Below, one piece after another: positions 11,118 to 21,419 of a DNA stretch of 64,000 nt (its first letter is position 1; every line of letters starts with the position of its first letter). The stretch spans positions 6,855,228-6,919,227 of the forward strand of contig OY992833.1 in the NCBI GenBank assembly GCA_963921425.1. The letters are read 5' to 3'. A model generated the notes under the pieces. The model was not told where the DNA came from. It did no database searches and worked only from the letters and a program-made list of their open reading frames with translations. Source of the stretch: Dryas octopetala. Its lineage: Eukaryota > Streptophyta > Magnoliopsida > Rosales > Rosaceae. A program made the translations under genes and the position numbers.

Positions 11118-11400
11118 CCATTGTCAATTGGTTTTGGGATGAATGCCTAAATTTCTTAATAGTATCAGAGCATGTTCACCCACGTGTGTTAAGCCCAATG
11201 GCCACACGTGCTCCACGTCACCCAATATGAGTATGAATTGTCTACGTATTTGGCTTTAGTGACGTCACACGTTCGGGGGCGTATGAGAATGTGGAGTGTT
11301 ATCGCACATTGGAAAAGTATAACTTTGCATAGTGGCGTATAAGGATTTAGACTATTTCTTCTATTGCCAATTGGTTTTAAGATGAATGTATTTCTTCAAT
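11115..11400. mobile_element. Possible LTR or TRIM remnant
   Basis: Two related segments with the core CAATTGGTTTT-GATGAAT occur at about 11125 and 11372. The first is followed by AGTATCAGAGCATG at 11161, close to the iMet primer-binding sequence that follows plant LTRs. That layout could be a miniature terminal-repeat element or an LTR fragment. No coding domain is present, and boundaries are not defined. Confidence 0.3.
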
Positions 11401-11890
11401 TATGATCTTTGCAGCTGGAGTTGATTTGTTCCTGACTGAAGGGGTAATTTTGTGTGGATACTCAATCTACCTCCAAAAGTCCAAGTCTTTTGTTATGGCT
11501 CCTTGGTCTGGATAAGCTTATCACTAATGGAAATCGTGCAAACAGGGTATGACAAATGGTGTGGAGTGTAGTTCTATGGGGCGCCTCCTCTGGAAAATGC
11601 TTTACATGTGTTCAGAAACTGGGAGAAGGCTCAATCTGTATGAAGAGGTCTTTCAAAAATTTTGGGGATCAAGTATGGGGAGGTCTTTTCATCACTATTC
11701 CTTTGCAAAACTCATTTTCCATACCTATAATTGATTGGTTGAGGTCCAATCTCAATTCCAATGCTAAAACCTGTTCTGATCAAAAGTGGAAAAAGAAATT
11801 TGCAAGTCCCAAACTAAATCATTGGCCCCAAAAACACACTTGGGTCCAGAATTTGCAAAGAATAGATGATGCTCGCTTTCTCAAATGACT
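11400..11890. other. No supported gene
   Basis: Open frames of 61 and 110 codons exist on the plus strand (11549-11888) but show no recognisable domain, no splice structure and no promoter. I do not call them as genes. A CTTT-rich tract lies at 11908-11930, just downstream of the second UGT. Confidence 0.4.
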
Positions 11891-11993
11891 TTCAAAAAGG
11901 CCAACATTCTTCTTTCTTTCTTTCTTTTTCATTGAACAGTTACATAAAAACTAATTAACTAAAAAACAATACAATTACTGTATCTTGGTACTT

Positions 11994-13520
11994 CTAGCTT
12001 GTTTGTCTGTTTGACAAAATAGAAGCAACAAAATCATCCATAGCCTTAACAGAAGACCCCTTCTCTTCAGCATCCTCTCTAATCGAAGCCCTTATCTTGT
12101 CCTTAATCTCAGCTGCTCTTTTTTTCATCTCTCCTCCTTTGCCACTTTCATCCAGCACCAAATCGATCACTCTCTTCACCTCCTTCCCAGAAATAACACT
12201 TTGCACTCCCCTTGTCAACTCCACACCAACACCCATCTCCTCCACCAGCATCTTCGAATTGTAGGCCTGCTCGGCCGCCAATGGCCACCCGATAATGGGT
12301 ACACCCTGGCTCAAGCTCTCCATAACTGAGTTCCACCCGCAATGACTCACAAACGCCCTCGTGGCCTTGTGCGCCAAAATCTCCAACTGGGGTGCCCAGT
12401 TGTGCACCACCAGCCCCTGTTTGCTCTCCCTCATTCGATCTTCGAACCCTTTTGGCAGCCACTCTGCTCTGAACTCACCCTTCAAGTCGAACCCAAGTGG
12501 AGGCCTTATAACCCAAACAAAGGCCTTCCCACTTTCTTCCAACCCAATTGCCAATTCCATCATTTGGGAGGCACTGATTGTGTTCTGGGAACCAAACGAG
12601 ATGTAAACCACCGAATCTGAACCGTGCAAATCCAGCCATTCGAGGCATTTCTCAGCAGACACCCCCAATTCTTTTCCTGCTCGTTGCCTCGAAACACTGA
12701 AACCCAAATTGGGTGATGAGTTCTTGAGCGCATCTGGAGGAAGAAGAGGCCCAATGCACCAAACAGGAAGCTTCAAGTAATTCCTCAAGATTTCCAACCC
12801 AAAAGGCTCGAGTTCCTCAACGGTATTGCATAACCAACCAAAAGATTTCGTAGAGAATGAAATCTGGGACTGGAAAAATCTCGACCAAGCATCTGTACCA
12901 TCTGCAGCACGCATATATGGATGCAACTGAGACCGCTCAAAACGACACCGTTCCGGAAACCCGGGAACCGTGAACTCGTCGGAGGCCGTAGAACGGTGTG
13001 GGAGGTGAAGCCAAATGGACGCGAAGGCCGCAGTGCCGTAAGCACCGCCGGTGGTGAAGGAAACATTGACTGTTCCTAAGCTGTTTGCGAGATTGGTAGC
13101 CCACCCGAAGAACATATCGGAGATGACGCAGATAGGAGGCCGGCCTTCTGCTTCGATGATATCGGAGATGAGACGGCGAGAAGGAGCTTCTAGACTTGTG
13201 GATGAAGTGAGGAGATGGACCATTTTGTTGAGAGGGAGGTTCTCTGTGTTCTCTGTGTTTGAGGGAAGGCCGTGGTCTGTGCTGCAGAAGGAGAGCTCGG
13301 CCAAGCGAATGTTTGGGGTTGAGGAGGAGTTGATGGTGGAGCGGAGGTATTGGATGTTGAGGGGGGTGGAGGCGATGGTGATGGTGAAGAAGGGTTTGCG
13401 CAGCTGGATTTGCTTTGCGAGTGCTAGGAATGGGATGAGATGGCCTTGAGCCATGAATGGCAGCATCACAATGTGCTCATGGTGATCATGGTGATCAGGG
13501 TGGTCATCTTCAAATCCCAT
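11994..13520 (-). CDS. UDP-glycosyltransferase, UGT92A-like (tandem copy 2)
   Basis: A 508-residue paralogue of the protein at 1230-2771, in the same orientation and about 10.7 kb away. By eye it is well over 90% identical. His27, Asp135 and the whole PSPG box (HCGWNS, final Glu-Gln) are conserved. It differs at Gly415, which is Ala here, and in several acceptor-domain positions. These include the 194-202 region, where copy 1 has FELSELHPLI and this copy FERSQLHPYM. The C-terminus is five residues shorter. Changes cluster in the half that binds the acceptor, so the copies may use different acceptors or be drifting neutrally. No stop or frameshift is seen, and the gene is probably functional. 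Confidence 0.93.
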   Translation of the reverse strand: MGFEDDHPDHHDHHEHIVMLPFMAQGHLIPFLALAKQIQLRKPFFTITIASTPLNIQYLRSTINSSSTPNIRLAELSFCSTDHGLPSNTENTENLPLNKMVHLLTSSTSLEAPSRRLISDIIEAEGRPPICVISDMFFGWATNLANSLGTVNVSFTTGGAYGTAAFASIWLHLPHRSTASDEFTVPGFPERCRFERSQLHPYMRAADGTDAWSRFFQSQISFSTKSFGWLCNTVEELEPFGLEILRNYLKLPVWCIGPLLPPDALKNSSPNLGFSVSRQRAGKELGVSAEKCLEWLDLHGSDSVVYISFGSQNTISASQMMELAIGLEESGKAFVWVIRPPLGFDLKGEFRAEWLPKGFEDRMRESKQGLVVHNWAPQLEILAHKATRAFVSHCGWNSVMESLSQGVPIIGWPLAAEQAYNSKMLVEEMGVGVELTRGVQSVISGKEVKRVIDLVLDESGKGGEMKKRAAEIKDKIRASIREDAEEKGSSVKAMDDFVASILSNRQTS

Positions 13521-13720
13521 ATTTCTTTTTGGTTTTTAGGGTTTGGCTGGAGTTTTCTCTGTGGTTGTAATGGGTTTTAGTGGTGAGGAAGAGAAAATAG
13601 AAAGGAATTTTTTAGTGGTGATGAGATGATTTGAGACGTTATTGAGTGAGAATTAAAAAGGTATCTTGCCAGTTGCTACTGAGATGTTCATGAGCATTGA
13701 ATGAATGGAATAGCAGCATC
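13521..13720 (-). promoter_or_regulatory. 5' flank of UGT copy 2, duplicated
   Basis: This is the counterpart of 2772-2965 and includes the GTTTGGCTGGAGTTTTCTCT stretch next to the start codon. Similarity ends near 13720, marking one edge of the duplicated unit. Confidence 0.5.
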
Positions 13721-13729
13721 CAAGGTATA

Positions 13730-14200
13730 TTTAACTTCATATGTGTTTTAAAATAGGAATAAATCCAAACCTCTTAGGAAGGAATTATTTAGGTTCATTG
13801 TGTGACATGTTGGAAATAATCTGGTTTAAAGTTTGGTTCTTATTGGTCTGATTTTGATGGTTAAAGAGGAAAAGTTTGATATATACTTATGTCTTTTTAC
13901 ATACATGTAAAACTGTGCAAGATTGATTAATAAAATTGAACATTAAAATATGTTTACATCTTGAAAATCTGTTTATTAACTTGGTGGTCTTTCTCATTGA
14001 TTCCAAGAATTGAAACTTGAGGTTTTCTTTTGTTCCTCCCAATGTATTGGAATTAGGAGTAAACTTTGTTTTAGTGAGAAAACCCAGGAAATTGACATAA
14101 ATTTTTTATCCTTTTAGATATGTTGTGTTCATGATAATCAATTGAATGCAACAAAAAATATATTCTATGTGATAGTTAATTATAAGGCCTTATATGGATT
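13730..14200. other. No gene seen
   Basis: AT-rich spacer between the second UGT and the HMG-CoA reductase exon fragment. No coding, RNA or terminal-repeat signal is recognised. Confidence 0.45.
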
Positions 14201-14215
14201 ATACAATCTACAGAG

Positions 14216-14407
14216 CTTACCGACTCTGCCATGGCTGGTGCTCTTGGTGGGTTCAATGCCCGCGCCAGCAATATTGTTGCTGCAATCTGCATAGCCATTG
14301 GCCAGGATCTTGCTCAGAATGTAGAGAGCTCTCACTGCATTAACATGATGGAAGCTGTGAACAATGGCAGGGACCTTCACATCTCAGTCAGCCTGCCTTC
14401 CATTGAG
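14216..14407 (+). pseudogene. Orphan HMG-CoA reductase exon
   Basis: A 192-bp, 64-codon open exon encodes [20 protein letters not shown], then [13 protein letters not shown] and [10 protein letters not shown]. This is the catalytic-domain core of plant 3-hydroxy-3-methylglutaryl-CoA reductase, the mevalonate-pathway enzyme. The Asp of the GQD motif is retained, while the usual Pro after it is Leu. The exon is framed by an AG (CTACAGAG) and a GT (GAG then GTACAA), and it is phase 0 at both ends. No other HMGR exon is found within several kb on either side. It is therefore a fragment left by transposition or rearrangement, not a gene. Confidence 0.85.
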
Positions 14408-14409
14408 GT

Positions 14410-15130
14410 ACAATACAACTAATTGATCCTTCTTTTGAGTGAGTTTATCTCATTCTAAATTTTAAATGAGTTTTGAAGTTGATGTTAAATCCATGGCCTA
14501 GTTTTTTGGGGAATGTTATTCTTTTGCTTGTGTTTCTTGCATTTTTTCCTTTCTCATGTACACTACCTATCTCTTATGACATGCCCTTTGCAGTATATTG
14601 CACTTGCAAATCACTATATGTTTGAAAATTTTCATATATTTTTCTTACAAGTTACAATGAATTTAGATAACAATATAGACCATTTGCTATGAAATCTTGA
14701 ATATTTTAGTACTGTGATTTGGCATGAATACTCAATTTGCTTCTTTTTAGTATTGTGATTTTGTAATTTTGTTTGATTTTTCCAATTGTTAGGTGATCGA
14801 ATTTATAAGGAAAGTAGTACACATGGGAGGAAATTGAAGTCAATGAGGTGCAAATTTCATGGGTTAATTTTGATTCAATTAGTTTGTAAAATTATTTTCC
14901 CTCATGAACTGCTGTGATACAAATTATAACAAGTGTGCACTGCCATGCCTTATATTTGTACATGTTGACTATATAGGCCTAGCTTAGATTTAAGGATGGG
15001 GTTAGAGATGAGGTCTCCCCCTAATTTTTGTGATATGTAGACATATTTTGGGTACTTGGAGATATTGAAATTTATGTGAATTGAGGATCTTTACTATGTA
15101 ATGGATGTTAGAGCATTTATCTCAATGGGT
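14410..15130. other. No gene seen downstream of the HMGR exon
   Basis: AT-rich sequence. The HMGR coding sequence does not resume, and nothing else is recognised. Confidence 0.45.
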
Positions 15131-15134
15131 TGGC

Positions 15135-15791
15135 CACTAAAAAAATATGCAATACAAGTGTAATGGTATTGAGCAATTATCTCAGTTTTCAGGAAAAAAA
15201 TTGATATCTAAACAGGGTTTACATAACAATAATTTCAAAATATATGAGATCAGTTCTTTCAATTTAAGTGATATCAATCATGCCTTCAAAATCAATTGCA
15301 TCACTCAAACTGATGTCTATGAGTATATTTATACCAGTTCCATACTCTTAAAACATATAATTCAGATATACGATATCATTTCTTAGAACCAATAATGATA
15401 TCTATGAGTCTATTTACACCAGTTCTGTAATTTAAAGACATATAAATCTGATCTAAGATATTCGTTCTTATATACAATACAGATGTCTATGGAAATATTT
15501 ATACCAGTTCTATGATTAAAACTCATATTATTCATTTATAAGATATCAGTTATAAATATAATACTGATATAATATATTATAAATATATCAGTTATTGCGT
15601 ATTTAACCATCCGGCAAGGAAAAATATATCGAATTTACAAAAAGAACTGATGCATGTAAAAAATGATATAAATATCAATTCAAAACTGATATGTAAACCA
15701 ATGAGAATAGATATCACATCATCCAATATCAAATTTAGGGGCTTTAGATATCGGTAAATTACTGATATGTATGAACTTTTTTGTAGTAGTG
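15135..15791 (-). mobile_element. Non-autonomous CACTA-like element (first of a series)
   Basis: The right end is TTTTTTGTAGTAGTG, ending at 15791, a CACTA-type inverted terminus. Variants of GATATCAGTT and ACTGATATC are repeated in both orientations across the block, as expected for subterminal repeats. A CACTAAAAAAATATGC at 15135 could be the left end, but it matches the right end poorly and a 3-bp target duplication is not evident. No coding sequence. Confidence 0.5.
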
Positions 15792-15979
15792 TGTGCAAGT
15801 GCATGGGCTGATTATTGGTTTTTGTAAAGGGAGGCAAGCTTAATTTAGATACTAGGATGTGATCGGGTAATTAATTATGGATATATGTTCCATATTTTGG
15901 TGCAATGGGTAATCCTTTTTTAGAAAGCCTTGAAATACTTGTATTGGATGTTGAAATTAATGGTAATGGAATGGATTGA

Positions 15980-16723
15980 GATTGCACCAATTCAGGCTTG
16001 AATGTCAATTTATATCTTTTATATCAGGATTGTAGTACAAATTGGATAATAACAGTGATATTATAGTACAAATTTCATATCAGTTTATGTTAAAACACAG
16101 AAATATAAAATAGCATGCACATTAGTTTACCAAAAACAACCAATATCTAGGTAACATTACAATATCAATAAATATAAAAAAACCTGATGTCCAACATTGT
16201 CTTTTATATCAATTATAGATCAAATACAGATGTTTTAGATACATTCAAACATCTATTTATAGAAAAAAAAAAAAAAAACTCGATATGTAATATAGCATAT
16301 AGATCAGTTCTGGAAGAATAAAACAATATATAAGGTAGTTCACATATCAAAAATCACATAAAATATTATGTAGAGAGCATAAAAAATACATTTAATGGGT
16401 TTACAATATCGATAAATATAAGAGAACGGATGTCTAAATCAGAATTTAGATCATTTACATAGTAATTAACGATGTCTTTCTTATCTTTAATATCAGTTTT
16501 AGAATCTTACTGCACCAGAAAATTAGAGAACTGATATCTAAAGGGCCCATTGGACATCAGAATTTAAACTAAAAAGATGTCTAACCTCACTGTAGATATC
16601 AGTGTAAAACCGATATCTTAAGTAGGTACATTAGATATTGCCTACCTAGACATCGCCCGAAAACATGAAAAGACATCAGTTATTCACTGATATATATATA
16701 TAAAGGGGGCATTTGTTGTAGTG
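15980..16723 (-). mobile_element. CACTA-like element or end (second of a series)
   Basis: The same ATATCAGT and ACTGATAT word family recurs, and the block ends with GGGGGCATTTGTTGTAGTG at 16723, i.e. CACTACAACAAAT on the other strand. The left boundary is not defined. It may be a separate insertion or the other arm of an element interrupted by the first one. Confidence 0.45.
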
Positions 16724-17059
16724 GGTTGATATACAGTTTTTCAATCATGGTGATAGAAAACATAATCCAAAAATCAACAGCAGAGAAGAGAGAAGAGAGA
16801 AGTGAGAAAGAGAGAGAGGGTGCGGCTGTGTTCAGGAGGAAAAGAGAAAGTGATTGTTGTAGATGGGTTTTTAACTTTTTATAATAAAACCCTAGGTTGC
16901 AAAATTACAATTATAACATCTCACAAAAAATTTTAATAAAATAAGCAGTAGGAAATAAATTTGTAATTTTCTAAATAGATTTTCAGAAGTTTTGAAATTC
17001 CACTATTTTTCCAACGTTTAAGTATAGGTGCAATTGCAAATTCCTGACAAAATAAAAGG

Positions 17060-17317
17060 TATAGGTGCAAATTCTAACTAAATTTGGTGAACATTCTATT
17101 ACCTACTCCCACTAATTTTCTATTTTGGTTACCATTTTTGTTTAGCTACTTATTAGTCAACCATTGTACAAATTAGTGGATCCTAAGGCAACTATTAACT
17201 CCACCAAAATTTTTAAAACAACTAAAATATTAATTGGTGACTCAAAAAAATGTTATTTGTCACTAACTTCAATCTAGTTTCAATTCAAGGTGGCTTTAAG
17301 CCATATTTGTTGTAGTG
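17060..17317 (-). mobile_element. CACTA-like terminus (third of a series)
   Basis: ATATTTGTTGTAGTG ends at 17317, again a CACTA-type right end, with scattered TTAGTG and CACTAA words before it. No left end is visible, so this is a fragment. Confidence 0.4.
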
Positions 17318-17530
17318 GTAGGCGAGGCATAAGCCTCGACGCGTTGAGACGTAAGCTTTTCGAGACATATCTTTTATAATAAAAAAAATTATAAATATAT
17401 ATAAATATAAGTACGTATATATACAGAACACAAGACCCAAAACCCAAAAAAAAACTAACTTTAAAAGACTAAAAAACAAGTTACTACACATGATTCAAAC
17501 ACAAGACCAAGAAGAGAAGTAATGCCTTAT

Positions 17531-18706
17531 TCATTGGACCACCAAACTCTTGGTAGTTACTGTCCCAAACAATATATTTATACACATATATACTAGCTGA
17601 TAAACCAATATTGATATACCAAGGAGAAAAATCTTTCATAGACACCAAGCACATTTGATATATATAATGCGGAGTTGGTCATATAAGCCATACCTATTAT
17701 GTTTAAGAGTAGGTATGCTTCAACGGAATGGGCCTTATATATATTACTTTTAAACGATGTTTGTTTGCTTTGTAATTGTAATATTTGATTTGTTTTATTT
17801 GGAAGGCAAACTAATATAAACTCGATCAATTGTCAATCTATCTAAATCAGAAAACAATTAAAAAATATTTCTCAGGCTCATCAGAACATATTTAGAAGAG
17901 GTTTTGGAGAATGAAAAATAGCCTTGAATTCAAGATCATTCTTTACCCAAAATGGATAAGCAAATATAAAATCACTGCATTGTTCGAAAAAAAGAAAATT
18001 GCATGGAGTCAAATATAGCGCGCAATCAAAATTTTTTCTAAAAAGAAAATTGCAATAAATCAACTAGCTCTATTTTTTTACATCAAGACGCAGCAGAAAG
18101 TTTCACAGGACACCTCTTGTTTCGTACTTTGCAAATATGAATTTGAATTACACCTTGATTTACACACACAAATATATATGATGGTGTCCCCAAGTGAATT
18201 CTGGTTCCGTTTACAGCATTCTGCCTCAATCTTTTGTGATCATGATCAAGTGATTTAGAATCACACTGGCCGCTGCTTCTAAGCTTAACAAGCCAAGACC
18301 TACCAAATGGATCTTCAAGTAGTACACTCCCCTAACCCATATGACATTCAGCCACAGCTATTTAATTCCTTCGGAATCATCTGCAGCTTGGAACATTGTT
18401 GATATCACAGGAAACAATTCATAACGTCAAGTAAGATAGCTTGGAAATTGACCGAAGACGAAAAGCGCAAAACATATTCATTCTAGAAGTATTTCGCACT
18501 CCAGCCTTAAACTTGAGTCACATATTTTTTTGTTTTTAAAAAGATATACTAAGATATCATTATATTTACCATTTTCCCATCACAACAGGTAAAAGGTCTA
18601 GAAAAACATATATTGTTGGCTTACTACTCACCATGCGATATTTTAAATGCTATCTTCTTAAAAATTTCCATAAAACATTGAATCTAGTTTGACAAAACTA
18701 CATTAG
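17531..18706. repeat. Duplicated block, copy B (partner 1-1180)
   Basis: This is a near-identical second copy of 1-1176, ending at the word CATTAG at 18706. In copy A the sequence continues to the UGT 3' end. Here it stops abruptly and the sequence beginning GGGAGCTTCTATAATG takes over. Copy B therefore looks like the 3' flank of a third UGT unit whose gene was lost or displaced. Confidence 0.92.
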
Positions 18707-18747
18707 GGGAGCTTCTATAATGACTGCAGGCATAGAATGCCTGCACC
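18707..18747 (+). repeat. Left terminal inverted repeat with hairpin
   Basis: It starts GGGAGCTTCTATAATGACTG and contains a perfect 9-bp stem, TGCAGGCAT / ATGCCTGCA, around AGA (18725-18745). The inverted sequence at 38384-38423 matches at about three quarters of positions and has the same hairpin core. Confidence 0.6.
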
Positions 18748-18802
18748 AAACAAAAAAAAAAAAAAAAATAGATCGATAACCTGCTGAACTGGTAAACAAG
18801 TT

Positions 18803-20723
18803 TTACCATTTTTTTGATGCATCCCTCAAGATAATGGTAACTCTTGATCAAGATGTGGTAACTTACCATATTCTTGATCCAAGTTACCATTTTCTTGAAC
18901 CAAACATCAAGAAAATGGTAACCAAAACCTTGCCTCAAACCAAGTTACCACTTTTTTGATCGTTCGATCAAGAAAATGGTAACTTGGTTCAAGAATGTGG
19001 TAACCAAGCCCAATCATGACCAAAATTACCATTTTTTTGATTTTTTTCCTCAAGAAATGGTTACTTGTTCTCAAGAAATGGTAAGTTACCATTTTCTTGA
19101 TCAAAGTTACCATATTCTTGAACCAAACATCAAGAAAATGGTAACAAATTAGTGAGGCAAAAAACGTTACCACTTTCTTAATCGTTCGATCAAGAAAATG
19201 GTAACTTGGTTCAAGAATATGGTAACCAAGCCCAATCTTGACCAAAGTTACCATTTTCTTGATTTTTTTCCTCAAGAAATGGTAACTTTTTCTCAAGAAG
19301 TGGTAAGTTACCATTTTCTTGATCCAAGTTACCATTTTCTTGAACCAATCCTCAAGAAATGGTAACCAAATCAGTGGGGCAAAAAACGTTACCACTTTCT
19401 TGATCATTCGATCAAGAAAATGGTAACTTGGTTCAAGAATTTGGTAACGAAGCCCAATCTTGACCAAAGTTACCACTTTCTTGATTTTTTTCCTCAAAAA
19501 ATGGTAACTTTTTCTCAAGAAATGGTAAGTTACCATTTTCTTGATTCAAGTTACCATTTTCTTGAACCAATCCTCAAGAAAATGGTAACCAAATCAGCCA
19601 AGCAAAAAACGTTACCACTTTCTTGATCGTTCGATCAAGAAAATGGTAACTTGGTTCAAGAATGTGGTAACGAAGCCCAATCTTGACCAAAGTTACCACT
19701 TTCTTGATTTTTTTCCTCAAAAAATGGTAACTTTTTCTCAAGAAATGGTAAGTTACCATTTTCTTGATTCAAGTTACCATTTTCTTGAACCAATCCTCAA
19801 GAAAATGGTAACCAAATCAGCCAAGCAAAAAACGTTACCACTTTCTTGATCGTTTGATCAAGAAAATGGTAACTTGGTTCAAGAATGTGGTAACCAATCC
19901 CAACCTTGAACAAAGTTACCATTTTCTTGATTTTTTTCCTCAAGAAATGGTAATTTTTTCTCAAGAAATGGTAAGTTACCATTTTCTTGGTCCAAGTTAC
20001 CATTTTCTTGAACCAATCCTCAAGAAAATGGTAACCAAATCAGCCAAGAAAAAATCGATACCACTTTCTTGATTGTTCGATCAAGAAAATGGTAACTTTG
20101 ATCAAGAAAGTGGTAACCAAGCCCAACCTTGACCAAAGTTACCATTTTCTTGATTTTTTTTCTCAAGAAATGGTAACTTTTTCTCAAGAAATGGTAAGTT
20201 ACCATTTTCTTGATCCAAGTTACCATTTTCTTGAACCAAACATCAAGAAAATGGTAACCAAATCAGTGGGGCAAAAAATGTTACCACTTTCTTGATCGTT
20301 CGATCAAGAAAATGGTAACCTCAGTCAAGAATATGGTAACGAAGCCAAATCTTGACCAAAGTTATCATTTTCTTGATTATTTTTCTCAAGAAATGGTAAC
20401 TTTTTCTCAAGAAATGGTAACTTTTTCTCAAGAAATGGTAAGTTACCATTTTCTTGACCCAAGTTACCATTTTCTTGAACCAATCCTCAAGAAACTGGTA
20501 AGCAAATCAGTGGGGCAAAAACGTTACCACTTTCTTGATCGTTCGATCAAGAAAATGGTAACTTCGATCAAGAAAGTGGTAACCAAGCCCAACCTTGACC
20601 AAAGTTACCATTTTCTTGATTTTTTTCTCAAGAAATGGTAACTTTTTGTCAAAAATTGGTAAGTTACCATTTTGTTGATCCAAGTTACCATTTTCTTGAA
20701 CTAAACATCAAGAGAATGGTAAC
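18803..20723. repeat. Palindromic minisatellite array 1 (~223-bp monomer)
   Basis: About 8.6 tandem monomers with a 223-bp period, seen as equal spacing of landmarks (for example stops at 19574, 19797 and 20020). Each monomer is mostly the word TTACCATTTTCTTGA and its complement TCAAGAAAATGGTAA, with short linkers. It includes a ~40-bp near-perfect palindrome centred on TTGATCGTTCGATCAA. Open frames of about 68 codons occur once per monomer on both strands (YHFLDF..KMVTFSQEM style), but they are by-products of the repeat. At 20390-20440 a 21-bp piece is locally triplicated. The array begins with TTACCATTTTTTTGATGCAT, as do arrays 2 and 3. Confidence 0.92.
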
Positions 20724-21020
20724 TTCATCACTGGGCCAAAAATCGTTTCGCACTGCAACTGTGTATAGACAAAAGGGCAATTGCATTCGCAGACTACTAA
20801 ATACAAGCTCCTGTTTGACAATCAGGTTTTGACATGCAATCCAAAATTCTGAACAAAATTGCTTCTATAGTTATATACCAAATTACCAACTATGAAATAT
20901 AGTCTTAAGGTATAGGGTATTGGGTAAGTTATAGGATTTAAAATTAAAAAAAAACACAATAGGATTTAGGATATATAATATAGGGTTTAAGTTTAAGTTT
21001 CTAATTTAACCAAAACCCAA
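20724..21020 (+). repeat. Array-flanking module, copy 1
   Basis: The ~300 bp after array 1 matches 26978-27284 after array 2 closely, and its first ~125 bp matches 34853-34977 after array 3. It contains GGCAATTGCATTC and AGCTCCTGTTTGACAATCAG. It is non-coding, and its constant position shows that the arrays moved or duplicated together with their flank. Confidence 0.85.
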
Positions 21021-21252
21021 ACCACTCATATTTATACATTTAGACAGTAACTGTGGTTCCTACTAATATATTTTGGCGGAAGCCTTTTAGCTCATTTCTC
21101 TTACAATTTGATTCCCTACATGTACTTAACTTTTTCGTGGAGATGTGAGTTTGTCTAGTTTCATAAAGACTATAAATTTAATTGATCCCCTTGTAATAGT
21201 TTTGACTTAATAAACAAGCAATGTTAGAATCAAGCATTTACATGTTGCTGAA

Positions 21253-21412
21253 TATCACTGGGCCAAAAAAAGGTTTCGCACTGCAATTGTGTATACACGA
21301 AAGGGCAATTGCATTCTCAGAGTGCTAAATACGAGCTCCTGTTTGACAATCAGGTTTTGACATGCAATCCAAAATTACACAGTTTGACTAGTCTGGAAAC
21401 GCGCCAGAGGCA
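21253..21412 (+). repeat. Array-flanking module without an array
   Basis: A further copy of the module (ATCACTGGGCC through CATGCAATCCAAAATTACAC and on to GCGCCAGAGG). It matches 34853-35015 over its whole length, but no array precedes it. It may mark the edge of another unit or a deletion of its array. Confidence 0.8.
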
Positions 21413-21419
21413 GCATTTG

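Noticed and set aside
11549..11888. Plus-strand frames as a gene
   Set aside because: No family, promoter or splice support; composition is not convincing.
3115..15791. One 12.7-kb CACTA element using the ends at 3115 and 15791
   Set aside because: The 12 or so terminal bases agree, but the subterminal repeats are of different families and there is no matching 3-bp duplication. It would also enclose the second UGT and the 9648 gene.
18907..20641. Repeated 68 to 209-codon ORFs on both strands as real genes
   Set aside because: They arise from the inverted 15-nt word, occur equally on both strands and have no start context, splice structure or protein-like variation.
18803..20723. CRISPR-like regular repeats
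   Set aside because: The period is regular, but there are no unique spacers, units are self-complementary throughout, and the context is a plant nuclear genome.
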